The notes: a model not told the origin generated them from the sequence alone. A stretch of 64,000 nucleotides of DNA from Macrosoma leucophasiata (GCA_036365455.1 JAWQUS010000007.1:19670001-19734000); one strand, 5' to 3'. Counted from the first letter of the stretch, positions 1-11,837 are shown. Program-made: numbers and translations.

Positions 1-1096
1 TGAATAAATAAACTTATTTTTAACTGTCACCACCACTGTTTTTACTTTTTCAATTTTCTCCTCTATAATAATAAATTTGAGAGGTCATAAATAGGATCCG
101 GATTAGATGATATGACGTAAATATATACAAGCGGTACCGACAGACGGTGTTCACTCGTCTTATCTGAATTTTATTTCTGTTTTTTTTTTCATAAAAAGTT
201 ATTAGTTGTAGACCAAATCTAAACTATTTTTGAATTCACTTGAACACACATAAAACATTTCATTAAAATCGGTCGTTAAGGAGGAGATCAGTCTCTCACA
301 CACGCACAAAATAATTTAGTTATGAAAAGATTTTTGATGGGAAATATTTTCGTGCAGATTAGATACACTATCTAATCCAATTATGTCTACCTATAGGCCT
401 TAATTATTATGTACTTACACTGAAATCGGTCTTAAAAGAAGCAAATCATAAATAAGTATTGTACTTTTAAATGGTGGCTACCGGCTACGCTTACGAGCCC
501 TTTTAAAAGATTTATTCTTAACGTCGCTTTTCAGTATAATACAGTTTTCAAGAAAGAAAGAAATTCCAGAACAAGTGCGAGCGAAGGTCTCGTTATGTGA
601 TTAAACGTTTACATAAACGCTTAATTGTCTTGTATCGGAAGGTTTTTTTTCATCTTTACGTAACTTTGCGGCGTAATGGCCCATTTACTTTTCCATTAGA
701 CAGATCGGATAAAATATTCATTCAATAAGTGAAAACCTATTAGTTTTTGGGCGAGTTGGAACGTTATGTTTTTAACAATGGTAAATGTTTTATTTATGCA
801 AAGGGTTGTGGATGTGTTCGATAACCTGAGATGCCCTCAGGTTATGTAACTCGGTCATAAGCCACAAATTGGAAAGGCCTTATGCATATTGGTACTTTGA
901 TGTTACGTGATAGGTTACTATAATTTTAGGAAATCTAGAAGTAATGTGCAGTAGGTACATGGCAAAGTATTTGTAAAATTGATGGCAACTGAGTATCGTA
1001 ATAAGCTGGGGGAATATTGAGAGCTCCTTCATACTAGAGTTGTTAATCGCAGACAACGAGACGTGTGCGTGGCGTTATCGCTGCGTTTTATATCTT
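1..1096. other. Noncoding, nothing recognised
   Basis: AT-rich, no long open frame, no repeat shared with the rest of the window. Confidence 0.7.
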
Positions 1097-1296
1097 ACTA
1101 GCGGCCCGCCCCGGCTTCGCCCGCGCTGCTCCGTTCCTATTAGTCATAGCGTGATGATATAGCCTATAGCCTTCCTCGATAAATGGGCTATCTAACACTG
1201 TAAATTTTTCAAATCGGACCAGTAGTTCCTGAGATTAGCGCGTTCAAGCAAACAAACAAACAAACAACTCTTCAGCTTTATAATATAAGTATAGAT
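1097..1296 (+). repeat. LINE-tail-like repeat (CTAGCGGCCCGCCCCGGC family), copy 1
   Basis: It runs CTAGCGGCCCGCCCCGGCTT, ATCGGACCAGTAGTTCCTGA, (CAAA)n, CTCTTCAGCTTTATAATATA AGTATAGAT. This resembles the 3' tails of RTE-type LINEs in moths, based on recollection. Confidence 0.85.
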
Positions 1297-2835
1297 TGTG
1301 CGTCGTCAGCGCCGAGCTGATGTAGCGTTTATATTACTACAGAAGAAACGCGGCGTTATCGCGGTGTCCGCGCTGAGCATGCGTTTTGTGTAAGTGCTCT
1401 AGGCATAATAATATACTAGTGGCCAATTTGCATCCTTCAATCGTTTTAAGACTTAAATAATTTTCATTATGTTTAACCAGTTTACTAATAGGTATATAAG
1501 AGCTTTACTCATTGAACGTTTTACTACCAGTCATCTGCACCAAATCAACTGAACAGCAACTGAAGTGTTTCAGTCTCATCCATGACATAATCATCGAAAT
1601 TAGTAGCCACTATCAATTTGCAATGTTGACCTCTCGAGTAGTACTTACCGATTTTAATTTAATTGAAATGATGTTTGGAGTATTTGTATTTCATTCATTA
1701 TTAATTTAATACAGAATGTTTATGGCGCAAATGTAATGTAATGATTCATCCACAACTTCTCAATGCAAATAAATATTAACTCGATTACAATATAAAAGTT
1801 ACATTGAAATTGATGCGGTGGAAATTCGATATTTGTTACCTATGTAAATGCATTCGAGATTGAATACATAAATTATACTAGAGGAACAACCTGCGTACAG
1901 TTCATTTGGTGAAACCATATCATTCTCACCCTTTTCCTCTTAGCAAAGGCATTTCCTGAAAATAATGAGATTGCTCGGTTACATATCTGTCAAGAAGACG
2001 ACTTGTATTAATGTTCACTCGACATTTGGTTACCTTCCTCCCCTATTTCAATTGTATTATGTAACAATGCTGTGTCATGACGTATCATTGCGTCTTGTAT
2101 TTCTCCAAAGAAATGGATTTCAAAAGGGTTAGGTTGGTACAGAAACATGAACGAAGATGATCACTACTTCAATCACTCGTATGGATATCTCCAAAAATAT
2201 ATACCGTGAGATTATAGAGCCTCAATACATCTGCATCATTCACGGTACAGCTTCGGAAACTTTTTCGTCATCAATTCTGGTGCAATAGTAAACGTATAAA
2301 AAAGACCATATTTACAAACACTCCCGATACACATAGCACAGCGTTCATAAAAGAGCAAAGATTTTTTTTCCATAAGACCAAGGATTTTATTAAAATCCAA
2401 ACTTTCCATATACATAATTGGCTAATGATAATCATGAATGAATAATGATTATTAACCATCTCTATTGAACTTCGCAACTTTAAGTAGGTAATTGTGTTCG
2501 ATTACGTAATTGCACCAGAGACCCATTTGAGTAAATGTCACCAGTGGACCCACGGACCGGTCGACCCGCCTAATTATGAAAGCTTATTCGTGATTCGTAA
2601 TCGTCTTTATGGCCATTAACGATCGCATTTCACGTACCACGCTCTGTTACGTGTGAAAAGAGATGATAGGATAAAAAGCGAATACCTGAATACGTCGAGA
2701 ATAACGTAGCTATTATGTGTAGATCATTTACATACATATGTATCTCACGCATAATTCTCATTGTGTATCAATATTTTAAGTTCTTCTTGATATCTTCCTA
2801 TGAACTATGAACTATTGGATAATGAACTATTTTTA
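1297..2835. other. Noncoding, nothing recognised
   Basis: Only short open frames (below 70 codons) with AT-driven composition; no splice or domain support. Confidence 0.7.
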
Positions 2836-2937
2836 GGGACGGAGCGCGCGAGCTTTGGTACCGCCGCATTAACCATATAATCTACTTGCCACTAAATGGT
2901 ACTGTTCTGGACTATCGTGTTCAGGTGGTAATAAAAG
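2836..2937 (+). repeat. Family A interspersed repeat, 5' fragment
   Basis: Family A is defined by the order ACTGGTGGTAGAGCTC, GCACCACCGCATTACC, GCACTATCGTGTTCCG, TATAGGCTGCAGTCATCACT, TTGCCACTTCCATTACAT and an A-rich end. This copy has GACGGAGCGCGCGAGCTTTG to GACTATCGTGTTCAGGTGG. Confidence 0.65.
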
Positions 2938-3578
2938 TAAATAAAAGGCACAAATATTATTTTAATATTTAATTTCAATAATGTGATGTTATTACTAAGA
3001 TTACATACCGTAGATTCTATTATCCATTACACATTGCGCAGGAATCCAGGCTGTAGACTAGATATTGGCAAGAGACAAGGTAAGTTTTCAATGCTGACAT
3101 CACTGACCTTGTCTCGGTTGTCTTACGTAGATATACATGAAAATATAGATAAAATCAGTATGCAAGAAATTGAGGAAGTATTAAGTAAGCGGTTTAATTT
3201 TAACGTATGACAACATTTATTTATATGATTATGTATTGGGAAGCTATTATGGGATTGATTACATTTCCATATTATTAATTTGTTATTTAACCTAAAAGCA
3301 TGGCGTTATTGGATGGTAAACGGGTCATTGTTAATGTTTTTTTCGGTTGCCATACAAGCATGCGTCAGCACATAGTACCCTAAGGTATTTTCGATACTAC
3401 TCTGTTTCTTATTTATTAGTTTTGCAATATTGTGCTAATGTAGATTTATTTGTAGGTCATTTCTTAATCGCAGAAATGGAAAATGTACAAAGTGGCTAAC
3501 AAAGAGTATGAGGATAGCCTGCGGCGTCAACTGTACTTTGTAAAAATTAAATATAAGTCACAGTCACATATATTTAAA

Positions 3579-3777
3579 ACTAGCGGCCCGTCCCAGCTTC
3601 GCCCACGCTCCTCCGTTTCTATTAGTCATAGATGTGATGATATATAGCCTATAGCCTTCCTCAATAAATGGGCTACCTAACACTGAAAAATCTTTTCAAA
3701 TCGGACCAGTAGTTCCTGATATTAGCGCGTTCAAACAAACAAACAAAACTCTTCAGCTTTATAATATTAGTATAGAT
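3579..3777 (+). repeat. LINE-tail-like repeat, copy 2
   Basis: About 200 bp, high identity to copy 1 from ACTAGCGGCCCGTCCCAGCT to ATAATATTAGTATAGAT. Confidence 0.85.
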
Positions 3778-4399
3778 GGGTCAAACATACATAAAAATGC
3801 TTGGTGCTGTATCTACTTATCACCTGTCAAGTTCAGTAACGAGTACTTATGCATTTCAATTTAAAATTTCACCGATTTAAGTATGAAATTCGGGGACATG
3901 TTTGAACTGTAATTTATCACTTGTGATATATCAAGAGGACCTTTTGTTTCCCCGATCGCCTGTACACAGGCCAATTATTCGTAATGACATCTCAAGTTAC
4001 CCTTAATTTAGTAGGTAAGTCCATAAAGAGTGACGTATTTGGCGAAATACATTGTTGGACCCCAACAACGCGGTAGTGATCTTGTGATTAATGTGTGAAA
4101 TAAATGAAAGTCAACAGCTCGACTCTTTAAGTCATTGGGTCAACATTTATAAATTCGCCAGCCTTTTTTTGATTCCCAAAGTTATAGAGAGGTACACCTA
4201 GAGATATTCCTCGGTATCATTTCTTTCTACAGGAGATGCCATTCTGAGAATCTTCCCACATGGGAAAACCTCAATATTACCTACTCGTCAACCCGGATAT
4301 CTAAGCCGGTACCTCAGGCCTAGCATTAGTTTGATTGGTCGATTTTTACACCCTTGTCAATTTTTGTGGTGGCGGTCTGACAAGCTTGAATTCTTTCTT

Positions 4400-4656
4400 A
4401 TCAAAGTGGGAAACAAGCATGCAGCTTTCATTGATGTTAAGTGATGACTGCAGCCTTTAGAGATCTACATAAAAACCAGAGGTCAAAATGCAGATGCGTT
4501 GCCACCCCTGAGACCTGAGGTGTCATGTCTCTGTGATAGTTATTACGGGGCCATACATTACCATCTAACCGGAACACGATAATGCCGAACATTGGGTACC
4601 ATTTAGCGGCAGATAGGTTAGGTCCTCGAGCTCCTACACTCGGAACTCCACCAGTA
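4400..4656 (-). repeat. Family A interspersed repeat
   Basis: AAGTGGGAAACAAGCATGCA to CTCCACCAGTA, near full length, in reverse orientation. Confidence 0.85.
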
Positions 4657-4736
4657 ACTTGTCAAACTAGTGGTTTTTTTTATTGAAGCTTTGAATTATT
4701 TGAATGGTATTTTCTTACCAAAGTAATCATATATCT

Positions 4737-4945
4737 AAACATTGGGTGGTAACTCGTGTGTCGTTTGTAAGTCGGCGGCGCTTGCCGGCTCGATCTAGGC
4801 AAATCCTATCTATTGTGCGCCGTAACAATAGTCCCGGTGCTAATTCAAGGACGGGCCGCCATTGTCTGCCGACCGAGGCGCACCCTGCACCCGTGCTACG
4901 CGATTGTGTGCTCATTTGCACAATTGCCTGTTTATCTAAACATAT
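4737..4945. repeat. Direct repeat unit 1 (~200 bp) upstream of LINE
   Basis: Unit from ACATTGGGTGGTAACTCGTG to about TTGCCTGTTTATCTAA. It matches 5090-5300 over its length with scattered substitutions; the best-conserved core is GAGGCGCACCCTGCACCCGT. Open frames in it appear in several frames on both strands and reflect composition only. Confidence 0.85.
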
Positions 4946-5089
4946 TTAATCTAATCAGTCAAAGTATGCAAATGCACACCTACCTTTACTGCTTTCTCAT
5001 AATGATAGAAAGTTCAAACGAACTACCCGAAGTGAGCGCGTTGTTTGTGAGGGCTCAACGTCCTTTATATTATCAAATCAGTCATTATT

Positions 5090-5300
5090 AACATTTGGTG
5101 CTAACTCGTGTGCCGCTTGGAAGTCGGTGGCGCTTGCCCGTTCGATCTAGGTAAATCCTATCCATTGTGCGCCGTAACCATAGTTTCGGTGTTAATTCAA
5201 GGACTAGCCGCCATTGTCCGCGGTCCGAGGCGCACCCTGCACCCGTGCTACGCGATTGTGTGCTCATTTGCACAGTTGCCCATTTATCTATTTACTTTTA
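5090..5300. repeat. Direct repeat unit 2 (~200 bp) upstream of LINE
   Basis: Second copy of the unit at 4737-4945, offset by about 352 bp. It runs from ACATTTGGTGCTAACTCGTG to TTGCCCATTTATCTATT. The two units precede the 5' UTR-like region of the LINE in the same orientation, so they may be decayed promoter monomers of the element, or an unrelated tandem duplication. Confidence 0.85.
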
Positions 5301-5814
5301 TCGAATAAGCTGCTGGACATGCATCTTTGCTGACGTGAGCAATTGCTGCTACAGTATTATGATAGTAAATGCGATGAAGCTTTTCACATTCCTTCCCTTC
5401 CTCCGGATCCTCTGAACAGTACAGACGTTTAATACTACTATCATTTACTTTTATATTTATTCCAAATTTTCAAAATTACGACAGTTAAATAGTATTCATA
5501 AAATAGGAGTGCATAAATTAAAGTCGATTGCATTTTGCATCAAGCGTGGCGCAGTATCTACACATTGATAAATCAACCGTGAGTACAAAGTCGTTATTTG
5601 AGGGCGTTTACTGCGAGTGCGACAGAGACACCATTCCGTGTAATACAAAAGGGATCAACTTATACTGGACGGAAAGACAAATTGTACTGAACGCTCGATC
5701 GCGACCAATCTACATAGACCCCTTGTCCTTCCGTGTGTGACGGGAGATCGGTGTGTTAATAAGTGCCTCTCTATTGTACTGCTGCTCGCCTAGTACCTGC
5801 ACCGCACCTGCAAA

Positions 5815-6771
5815 ATGCCACTTAACCACTCGCCCCCAGCATCACCCGCTACGAATAAAGATGGCAACAAACTTCCTTCACGCAGCGCTACACCCACCCA
5901 GGACTCAGGTACAGCTGCACGTCCGTCAGTTTCGGTGTCCCTGATGCCGCCCGCTCAACAGATAAACTCATCGTCTGATTCAAGCATAGGCATGACTGAT
6001 AAAATAACAAATGTTGCCATGCGTAAACGGAAACGTTCCAATAGCACCGAACTTTCAAACTTTATGTCGGAAATGAAATTAATGCTCAAAGATTTCAAAG
6101 AGGAACAGACTAAGCGTATTGAAAAACTGTGTTCCACAATCGAAGATTTTAAATCAACTATCGATTTTCTCGCCGAAAAAAGTGATTCTCTCCAATCTAC
6201 TGTTAAAAAACTTGAAACTGAACGCAATCAAAATTTGTTGACAATAAAATCACTTGAAGATAAACTGGAAGGCCTCGAGCGCATATCCAAATCTACGTGT
6301 TTAGAGATACGAAATGTCCCCTTACCTACCTCCGAGACTAAATCAAATCTATTGGATACCTTTATGAGTACGACTAAATTGCTAAATGTTCCAATGAAGA
6401 GCCATGATATAAAAGACATTTTCCGTATAAAAACTAAAAGCCCTACAGAAAAAACCATAATAGTCGATCTCACGAGTGCCTTACTAAAAGAATAAATTAA
6501 CATCGGTTTTCGTAATTTCAACAAATGTCCATCAAAATTAAGCACAGAACATTTGAAGCTGAGTGGGCCACCAAGGCGTATCTACATATCTGAGTACTTA
6601 ACTCAATCTATGAAGAGGCTTTTCTATCTGTCCAGAGAATTCGCTTCTGTAAACGACTTCAAGTTCTGTTGGGTATCGCATGGAAAAATATTTCTGCGCA
6701 AGAGAGAAAATGATCCTATAGTTAGAGTGACTTGTGAATCAGACATAGAAAAATTGAAATCTGCAAATTGA
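5815..6771 (+). pseudogene. LINE ORF1: coiled coil plus FP-C-like domain, one in-frame TAA
   Basis: The frame starts at ATG 5815 and is open to a TAA at 6493-6495. It continues in the same frame to a TGA at 6769-6771, giving 318 codon positions in all. The N-terminus is Pro/Ser-rich. Residues ~75-160 form a heptad-patterned coiled coil (EMKLMLKDFKEEQ…IEDFKSTIDF…LKSLEDKLEGLE type). An RNA-binding-like block starting CLEIRNVP follows. Beyond the stop, YISEYLT…LFYLSREFA…FKFCWV.HGKIFLRK resembles the C-terminal domain shared by ORF1 proteins of insect LINEs and the baculovirus FP family (Pfam Baculo_FP_C, recalled, not searched). ORF1 proteins of this sort coat element RNA. The single nonsense codon suggests a recent loss or, less likely, readthrough. 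Confidence 0.78.
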
Positions 6772-7093
6772 CTAAGATCGGGTCCACCTATTAAGAATCC
6801 ACTATGTTTTGTGGTATTTTTAACTCATAAAAATTTGTTACTCATTCACTCATTTAGTTCCTCAGATATTTTTTTGATTCATCACCTTTTAGTTCTAATT
6901 TTACTATACAATTTTACTCACCCCAGTTTACTGGGTACATTTTACACCAACAAATTTATACTTTTACACTATTTGATCACGGTATGGTTAAGCTCTGGCT
7001 TAAACACAGTAACTACAAAAGTCGTACTGAGGGTGCATAGCTTGTTTGGCATTTACAATAAAATTTATTCCTCTGTTTACTCACATTTCGAAT

Positions 7094-10033
7094 ATGAATG
7101 ATTTAAATACGTTAAATAGCGATTTGGAACAAATTACCGTGTCGGATTCGTACTTATGTTCACCGGAAGATTGTGTCAAATATGTATCAAATAACAAAAC
7201 TATACTAAAAGTCTTGCATCTAAATATCACGAGCATAAATCGTAATTTTAATCAACTGCTTATCCTACTTAGAAGAATGAGCTGTACACCTGATGTTATT
7301 ATCCTTTCAGAGTGTTGGCTCAGTAAATCGCCCACTATTCCCTCACTTCCTGGTTTTGAAGCTTTTAAAACTTCATTTAATAACCAAAATGAGGGAGTTG
7401 TGGTATTCGTCAAAAGTATCCTAGATTATGATGTGAAATTACCTACCTTTTGTGATGCCAATACTATTTTAATCATGCTCTCAAATGAAATTGCAATTAT
7501 TGCCATATATCGCTCTCCCTCATACAAAAATTTAAATCCTTTTCTCAATAGTCTTGAACATACTTTAAACAGCGTTAAGTCTTTCAAAACACTAATATTG
7601 ATGGGCGATATTAACATCAACCTGAAACTGATTAATAACGATCCTATTTGTGACGAATATCTTAATTTACTTGCATATCATGGTATGCTTCCTGCCCACT
7701 ATTACCCAACAAGAAAACAAAATTGTCTAGACCATGTTATACTTCGCTCAAAAAACCAGGCCTCAGTTTTGATTCTTGATACCTATATCACTGACCACGC
7801 GCCCACATTCTTGGTCTGTAACACTAAACTTAAAGCTAACGTTCAAGCCCCTCAAACACTGAGCCGCACTGATGTGACATCTGTTGTAAATGAACTCAAT
7901 AATGTTGATTTTTCTCCTGTGTTTAATTGTATTGATGCAGACTCGGCTGCTAACACATTAATCGATACTATTAATAATATTGTTGTTAAAAACACTATAA
8001 ATTCAGTGGTCCCTAGTCGAAAACGTATCGTTAAACCCTGGATCACACCAGGCCTCTTGAGATGTATTCGACACAGGGACAAACTTTTTCGTACATATAA
8101 GAAAAACCCTGACATTGACAGTCATAAAATGATTTACCTCCGATATCGTAACCACTGTAATTATCTATTAAAAAAATGTAAAAGGGAGTACGAAAGACTA
8201 CAATTAATAAAAGCAAAAAGAAATCCAAAAGCAACTTGGAAAGTTATAAAAAATGTTGCCAATCTTTGCAAGGTAACTTCTACTTCGTCACAACTATTAA
8301 AATCACGTAAGGACTCACTGGGCTCAATTAACCAAGTTAATGCGTATTTTGCTAATGTTGGTAAGGAACTAGCAAATAAAATAAAATTGCTCCCGAACAC
8401 CTTGCACAATAAATCAACTGCGACTAAGATTCCACTCCATTCTATGGTCTTATTCAATGTAGATGACTCTGAAATAGAGAATGTTATACTATCTTTAAAA
8501 GATAATTGTGCAATTGGTAACGATGGTATTTCAACGTATCTAATAAAATCCACTAGACAAATTTTAATCCCATTACTAAGACACATATTTGATTTGGCCA
8601 TTTCAACCGGCGTTTTTCCGAGAGCATTTAAAGTTGCTATAGTCCATCCTATTTATAAGAGTGGTGACAGACACAGTGTCACTAATTATAGACCAATCTC
8701 AGTATTGACAGCTTTTTCCAAAATTTTCGAAAAATTAATAAATCGGAGACTAATAAACTTTTTAAATGAAAACAATGTATTAAGCCCAAATCAATTTGGC
8801 TTCAGAACCGGTAAATCAACGGAAGATGCCGTTTTATCAGTAACTAGCACCATTGTCGAAAACCTTGACAAAAAACTTAAAACCGTTGGCATCTTTCTTG
8901 ATTTATCCAAAGCGTTTGACACTGTGTCTGTTCCAATCTTGTTGAGAAAACTGGAGAACGTTGGTATCCGAGGTGCTGCACATGACATTTTCCGTAGTTA
9001 TCTAACGGATCGTTCCCAATATGTGAAGATAGACGGCATCAAAAGTCAGCTTGCTCCCGTTAACTATGGCGTGCCACAAGGCAGTGTGCTTGGACCTACA
9101 CTCTTCCTTATTTACATAAATGAGCTATGCTTGCTACAAATTCCAAACTGCAAAATCATCTCTTATGCCGATGACACTGTTCTTCTCGTACACGGGAAAT
9201 CTTGGTTGGACACAAAAGCGTCTGCGGAGAATGCCCTCACGCGTGTGATGTACTGTCTTTCTAGAAATCTCTTGTCTCTCAACCTTGCCAAGTCCAAAAT
9301 GATACCCTTTGCCTTAAACCATTTTTCTGAGCCTAAAGATACATTCTCTGTTCAAGCACATGTTTGTTTTAGTAATGTGGCTCCGGATAGTTGTCACTGT
9401 ACATACATTGAAAAAACTACATCTATAAAATATCTTGGTGTTTACATAGATAAATCACTATCCTGGAAATTACATATAGAAAATTTAGTATCGCGAGTGA
9501 GAAAGTTAATCTTTGTATTCAAAAACTTAAAATCATGCCTAGATTTTGACTGCCTGAAAATGGTATATTACGCTCTTGTTCAATCTATTATGTCCTACTG
9601 CATAGTATCCTGGGGTGGATCTGTACGGAATTATATGCATAAACTGGAAGTGGCCCAGCGAGCTATCCTCAAGGTAATATTAAATAAATCTCGACGTTAC
9701 CCCACTGAACAGTTATTTTCTGATTGTCAAGTCTTAACTGTGCGACAACTCTTCGTTCTACACACAGTTCTCAAAAAACATGCCAGTATCAGCTTTAATC
9801 CAAAATTCCAATCAACTAAACGAAGACACGATAAAGTCTGTCTTAATGCTAAACATCGCACCAGCACCGCTGGTCGTCATTTTTACGTTATTGGCAACTT
9901 TTTATATAATAAAATAAACAAACAATTAAATGTCTATCCCCTCACATCATCAAAAATGAAAAATATAACAAACAAATGGTTACAGTCGTTGTCATATGAT
10001 GAGACAGAAAATTTACTAAAAGCACCTAAATAA
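7094..10033 (+). CDS. LINE ORF2: AP-endonuclease and reverse transcriptase, intact
   Basis: The first ATG of the frame is 7094 (MNDLNTLNSD); the frame is open 16 codons further 5' without an ATG. The protein is 979 residues. The endonuclease motifs, in order, are LHLNITSI (Asn), IILSECWL with the catalytic Glu (~residue 73), IAIYRSPS (~139), LMGDININ (~171), CLDHVIL (~212) and ITDHAP (~233). The reverse transcriptase has NYRPISVL, FGFRTGKSTEDA, FLDLSKAFD (~601), GVPQGSVLGPTLF and SYADDTVLL with both catalytic Asp (YADD at ~691). The thumb region YLGVYIDKSLSWKLHI and a C-terminal tail follow. It nicks target DNA and copies element RNA by target-primed reverse transcription. All catalytic residues I can check are present. 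The exact clade (CR1, Jockey, Daphne-like) is uncertain. Confidence 0.93.
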   Translation: MNDLNTLNSDLEQITVSDSYLCSPEDCVKYVSNNKTILKVLHLNITSINRNFNQLLILLRRMSCTPDVIILSECWLSKSPTIPSLPGFEAFKTSFNNQNEGVVVFVKSILDYDVKLPTFCDANTILIMLSNEIAIIAIYRSPSYKNLNPFLNSLEHTLNSVKSFKTLILMGDININLKLINNDPICDEYLNLLAYHGMLPAHYYPTRKQNCLDHVILRSKNQASVLILDTYITDHAPTFLVCNTKLKANVQAPQTLSRTDVTSVVNELNNVDFSPVFNCIDADSAANTLIDTINNIVVKNTINSVVPSRKRIVKPWITPGLLRCIRHRDKLFRTYKKNPDIDSHKMIYLRYRNHCNYLLKKCKREYERLQLIKAKRNPKATWKVIKNVANLCKVTSTSSQLLKSRKDSLGSINQVNAYFANVGKELANKIKLLPNTLHNKSTATKIPLHSMVLFNVDDSEIENVILSLKDNCAIGNDGISTYLIKSTRQILIPLLRHIFDLAISTGVFPRAFKVAIVHPIYKSGDRHSVTNYRPISVLTAFSKIFEKLINRRLINFLNENNVLSPNQFGFRTGKSTEDAVLSVTSTIVENLDKKLKTVGIFLDLSKAFDTVSVPILLRKLENVGIRGAAHDIFRSYLTDRSQYVKIDGIKSQLAPVNYGVPQGSVLGPTLFLIYINELCLLQIPNCKIISYADDTVLLVHGKSWLDTKASAENALTRVMYCLSRNLLSLNLAKSKMIPFALNHFSEPKDTFSVQAHVCFSNVAPDSCHCTYIEKTTSIKYLGVYIDKSLSWKLHIENLVSRVRKLIFVFKNLKSCLDFDCLKMVYYALVQSIMSYCIVSWGGSVRNYMHKLEVAQRAILKVILNKSRRYPTEQLFSDCQVLTVRQLFVLHTVLKKHASISFNPKFQSTKRRHDKVCLNAKHRTSTAGRHFYVIGNFLYNKINKQLNVYPLTSSKMKNITNKWLQSLSYDETENLLKAPK

Positions 10034-10118
10034 TGTCATTACCATACAATCAACCAATCACAAAACAAAATAACTATACCGCAAATTCAAATTAATCCAA
10101 GCTATAGTTTCATACCAC

Positions 10119-10121
<3 letters not shown>

Positions 10122-10217
<96 letters not shown>

Positions 10218-10219
10218 AC
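10122..10219. repeat. (CA)n microsatellite
   Basis: About 98 bp of almost perfect CA dinucleotides in the 3' untranslated part of the LINE. The flank CACACACGAAACATTTAATATG is echoed at about 10495-10525 (CACACATACGAAACGTTTAA), suggesting the tract arose inside or next to an older duplicated segment. Confidence 0.97.
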
Positions 10220-10480
10220 GAAACATTTAATATGTTTTACATTTGCTACTTATTTAGTCAGCTAATCTGCTTACAATCTTTTCTTTTTTGTGATTTATAG
10301 GCATTTAAAAAAAAAGTAAATATGTTACTTATGATTTTGGAAATATGTTTGGAGGTGGGCGTTGGTATCTGCGACACAGTTTATACTACTGCAGGTATCA
10401 TCGTTTCCCTTGTTAATGTATCGCCTTTCTGTTATTGGTTCCAAATAAAGATTATATTATATTATTATATTACATTAATG

Positions 10481-11639
10481 AAATTCTTTGACTTCACACA
10501 CATACGAAACGTTTAATTTGTTTACCTGTATGCCATCATGCCTCCCTGAGTAATAAACCATATTTTTTAAAAAGGTAACTTGACCGACTGTTTTGTTATT
10601 GTAGTTGTGTAAGTTGGAAGACAAATTGAATAGGGAAATTCAAGAAAGACAGCTAGATCCATCCGTATATTAAGGGGAGGAGGTCTTTCTCTCGTTCCTT
10701 CCTACAGCGCTATTCGCAACTGAGAAATCCCTTGAATGCAAATGTTCATATTACAAGTAACGGTGACGACTATCACGTTTGTCTGTCTGCCAATATTAAG
10801 AATGATCACGTCATTTCAACGTCACAGGCACTTCCGTGCTCTGAATTTAAATATTAAGGATCACGGAAATGAGCATTTCAAATACGGTTTGAGTATTACC
10901 CTAGAGACAATTCATTCATTCAAAACCATATGATTTATGTCCTCAATAATAATGTCGTCGTTGAGGTAGGGCTTGTCTGGATCCGGCATCATAATGCCTG
11001 CGACGGTATTGACGCTTGGTCATAATCGTAAGGTCACAGAGTAGGTACCTATACGTGCCACGATTAGAGTTGCTAACTTTTTTTTAAAAATAAATAATCA
11101 TATTCGTGTCAGATATGACATAATTATGAAATATTTGAACATTTTTAATAGTTTGTACGGCGATGAAATAAATATTTTTTTCCTAATTATTTTTTGTTTC
11201 ATTTGGTTAAATGGTAGAGTTCAACACTGTCGTATTCCGTTCAGTTAGTCATATACAGCCATTTAATTTCCGGCACAAAGGCAAAACAGCTTAAGCGTCA
11301 GGAGTGTCAACTCGTGACATTCAAATCTCTGGTTTGTATGTAGAAGTTTATGGTCTACAGTATTCACTTATCATCAAAGTGCACTGCATATTTGTTTGCT
11401 ACTTCATGACATAAAACAGTAAATAGTACCTATTGCGTGTGAGCTAAAAATAGTATAATACCATTTTTTACAGTATGATTTGCCACCCTAGCCACGATGG
11501 ACGGTTGATAAATGTATTGTGCTTACATTATCTGCGATCTTATGACTCTCGGTTTTCTTACCTGGTACCCAACGTATAATTTTCGTCTTGTCTTATTTAT
11601 TTTTAGAGTTCCGAACCCCGAAAGGAAAAACGGTCGTAA
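10481..11639. other. Noncoding, nothing recognised
   Basis: It contains short open frames and a fragment (about 11240-11400) with loose similarity to family A words; no gene. Confidence 0.65.
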
Positions 11640-11837
11640 TTGTCCTTGCAAAAGCTCCCATCCAAATTCTGATTTGGACGCGAGGCAAGCTCGTGGCGGA
11701 AGCTCTATGGGTACATCCCTTTATGGAAATCTTAGATTTGGTGGAGGTACTGAACAGGGTGGAAGGAATCTCCTATATCTTAATATGACGCGCTGGAGTA
11801 AATTCAAAAATCTCCTCTTGGGTTCCCCTACTAAGTA
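11640..11837 (+). mobile_element. Partial copy of the TAGTAGGGGAGCCC element
   Basis: It shares GGACGCGAGGCAAGCTCGTG, TTTATGGAAATCTTAGATTT and GGTGGAGGTACTGAACAGGG with 27320-27440 in reverse orientation. It ends CTCTTGGGTTCCCCTACTA. Only one inverted end is present. Confidence 0.75.

Larger units (their letters stand above)
5510..10480 (+). mobile_element. Nearly intact two-ORF non-LTR retrotransposon (Jockey/CR1-like LINE)
   Basis: The element has ORF1 (5815-6771, one in-frame stop) and ORF2 (7094-10033, uninterrupted endonuclease plus reverse transcriptase), then a 3' region with a (CA)n tract (about 10122-10219). It ends near 10475 in TTCCAAATAAAGATTATATT followed by TATTA-type repeats, which resembles the microsatellite-like ends of CR1-group LINEs. 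The 5' boundary is uncertain: about 300 bp of 5' UTR-like sequence precedes ORF1, and two copies of a ~200 bp unit lie further upstream. No target-site duplication could be fixed because the ends are not sharply defined. The state of ORF2 implies a recent insertion. Confidence 0.88.

Noticed and set aside
3061..3090. GKRQG-like frame before a GTAAGT as a possible kinase glycine-loop exon
   Set aside because: The flanking residues do not match the GCK-III N-lobe and no acceptor gives a compatible exon.
4704..5308. Paired open frames sharing protein similarity at 4.7 and 5.1 kb
   Set aside because: They reflect the direct DNA repeat; similar frames are open on both strands, which argues against coding.
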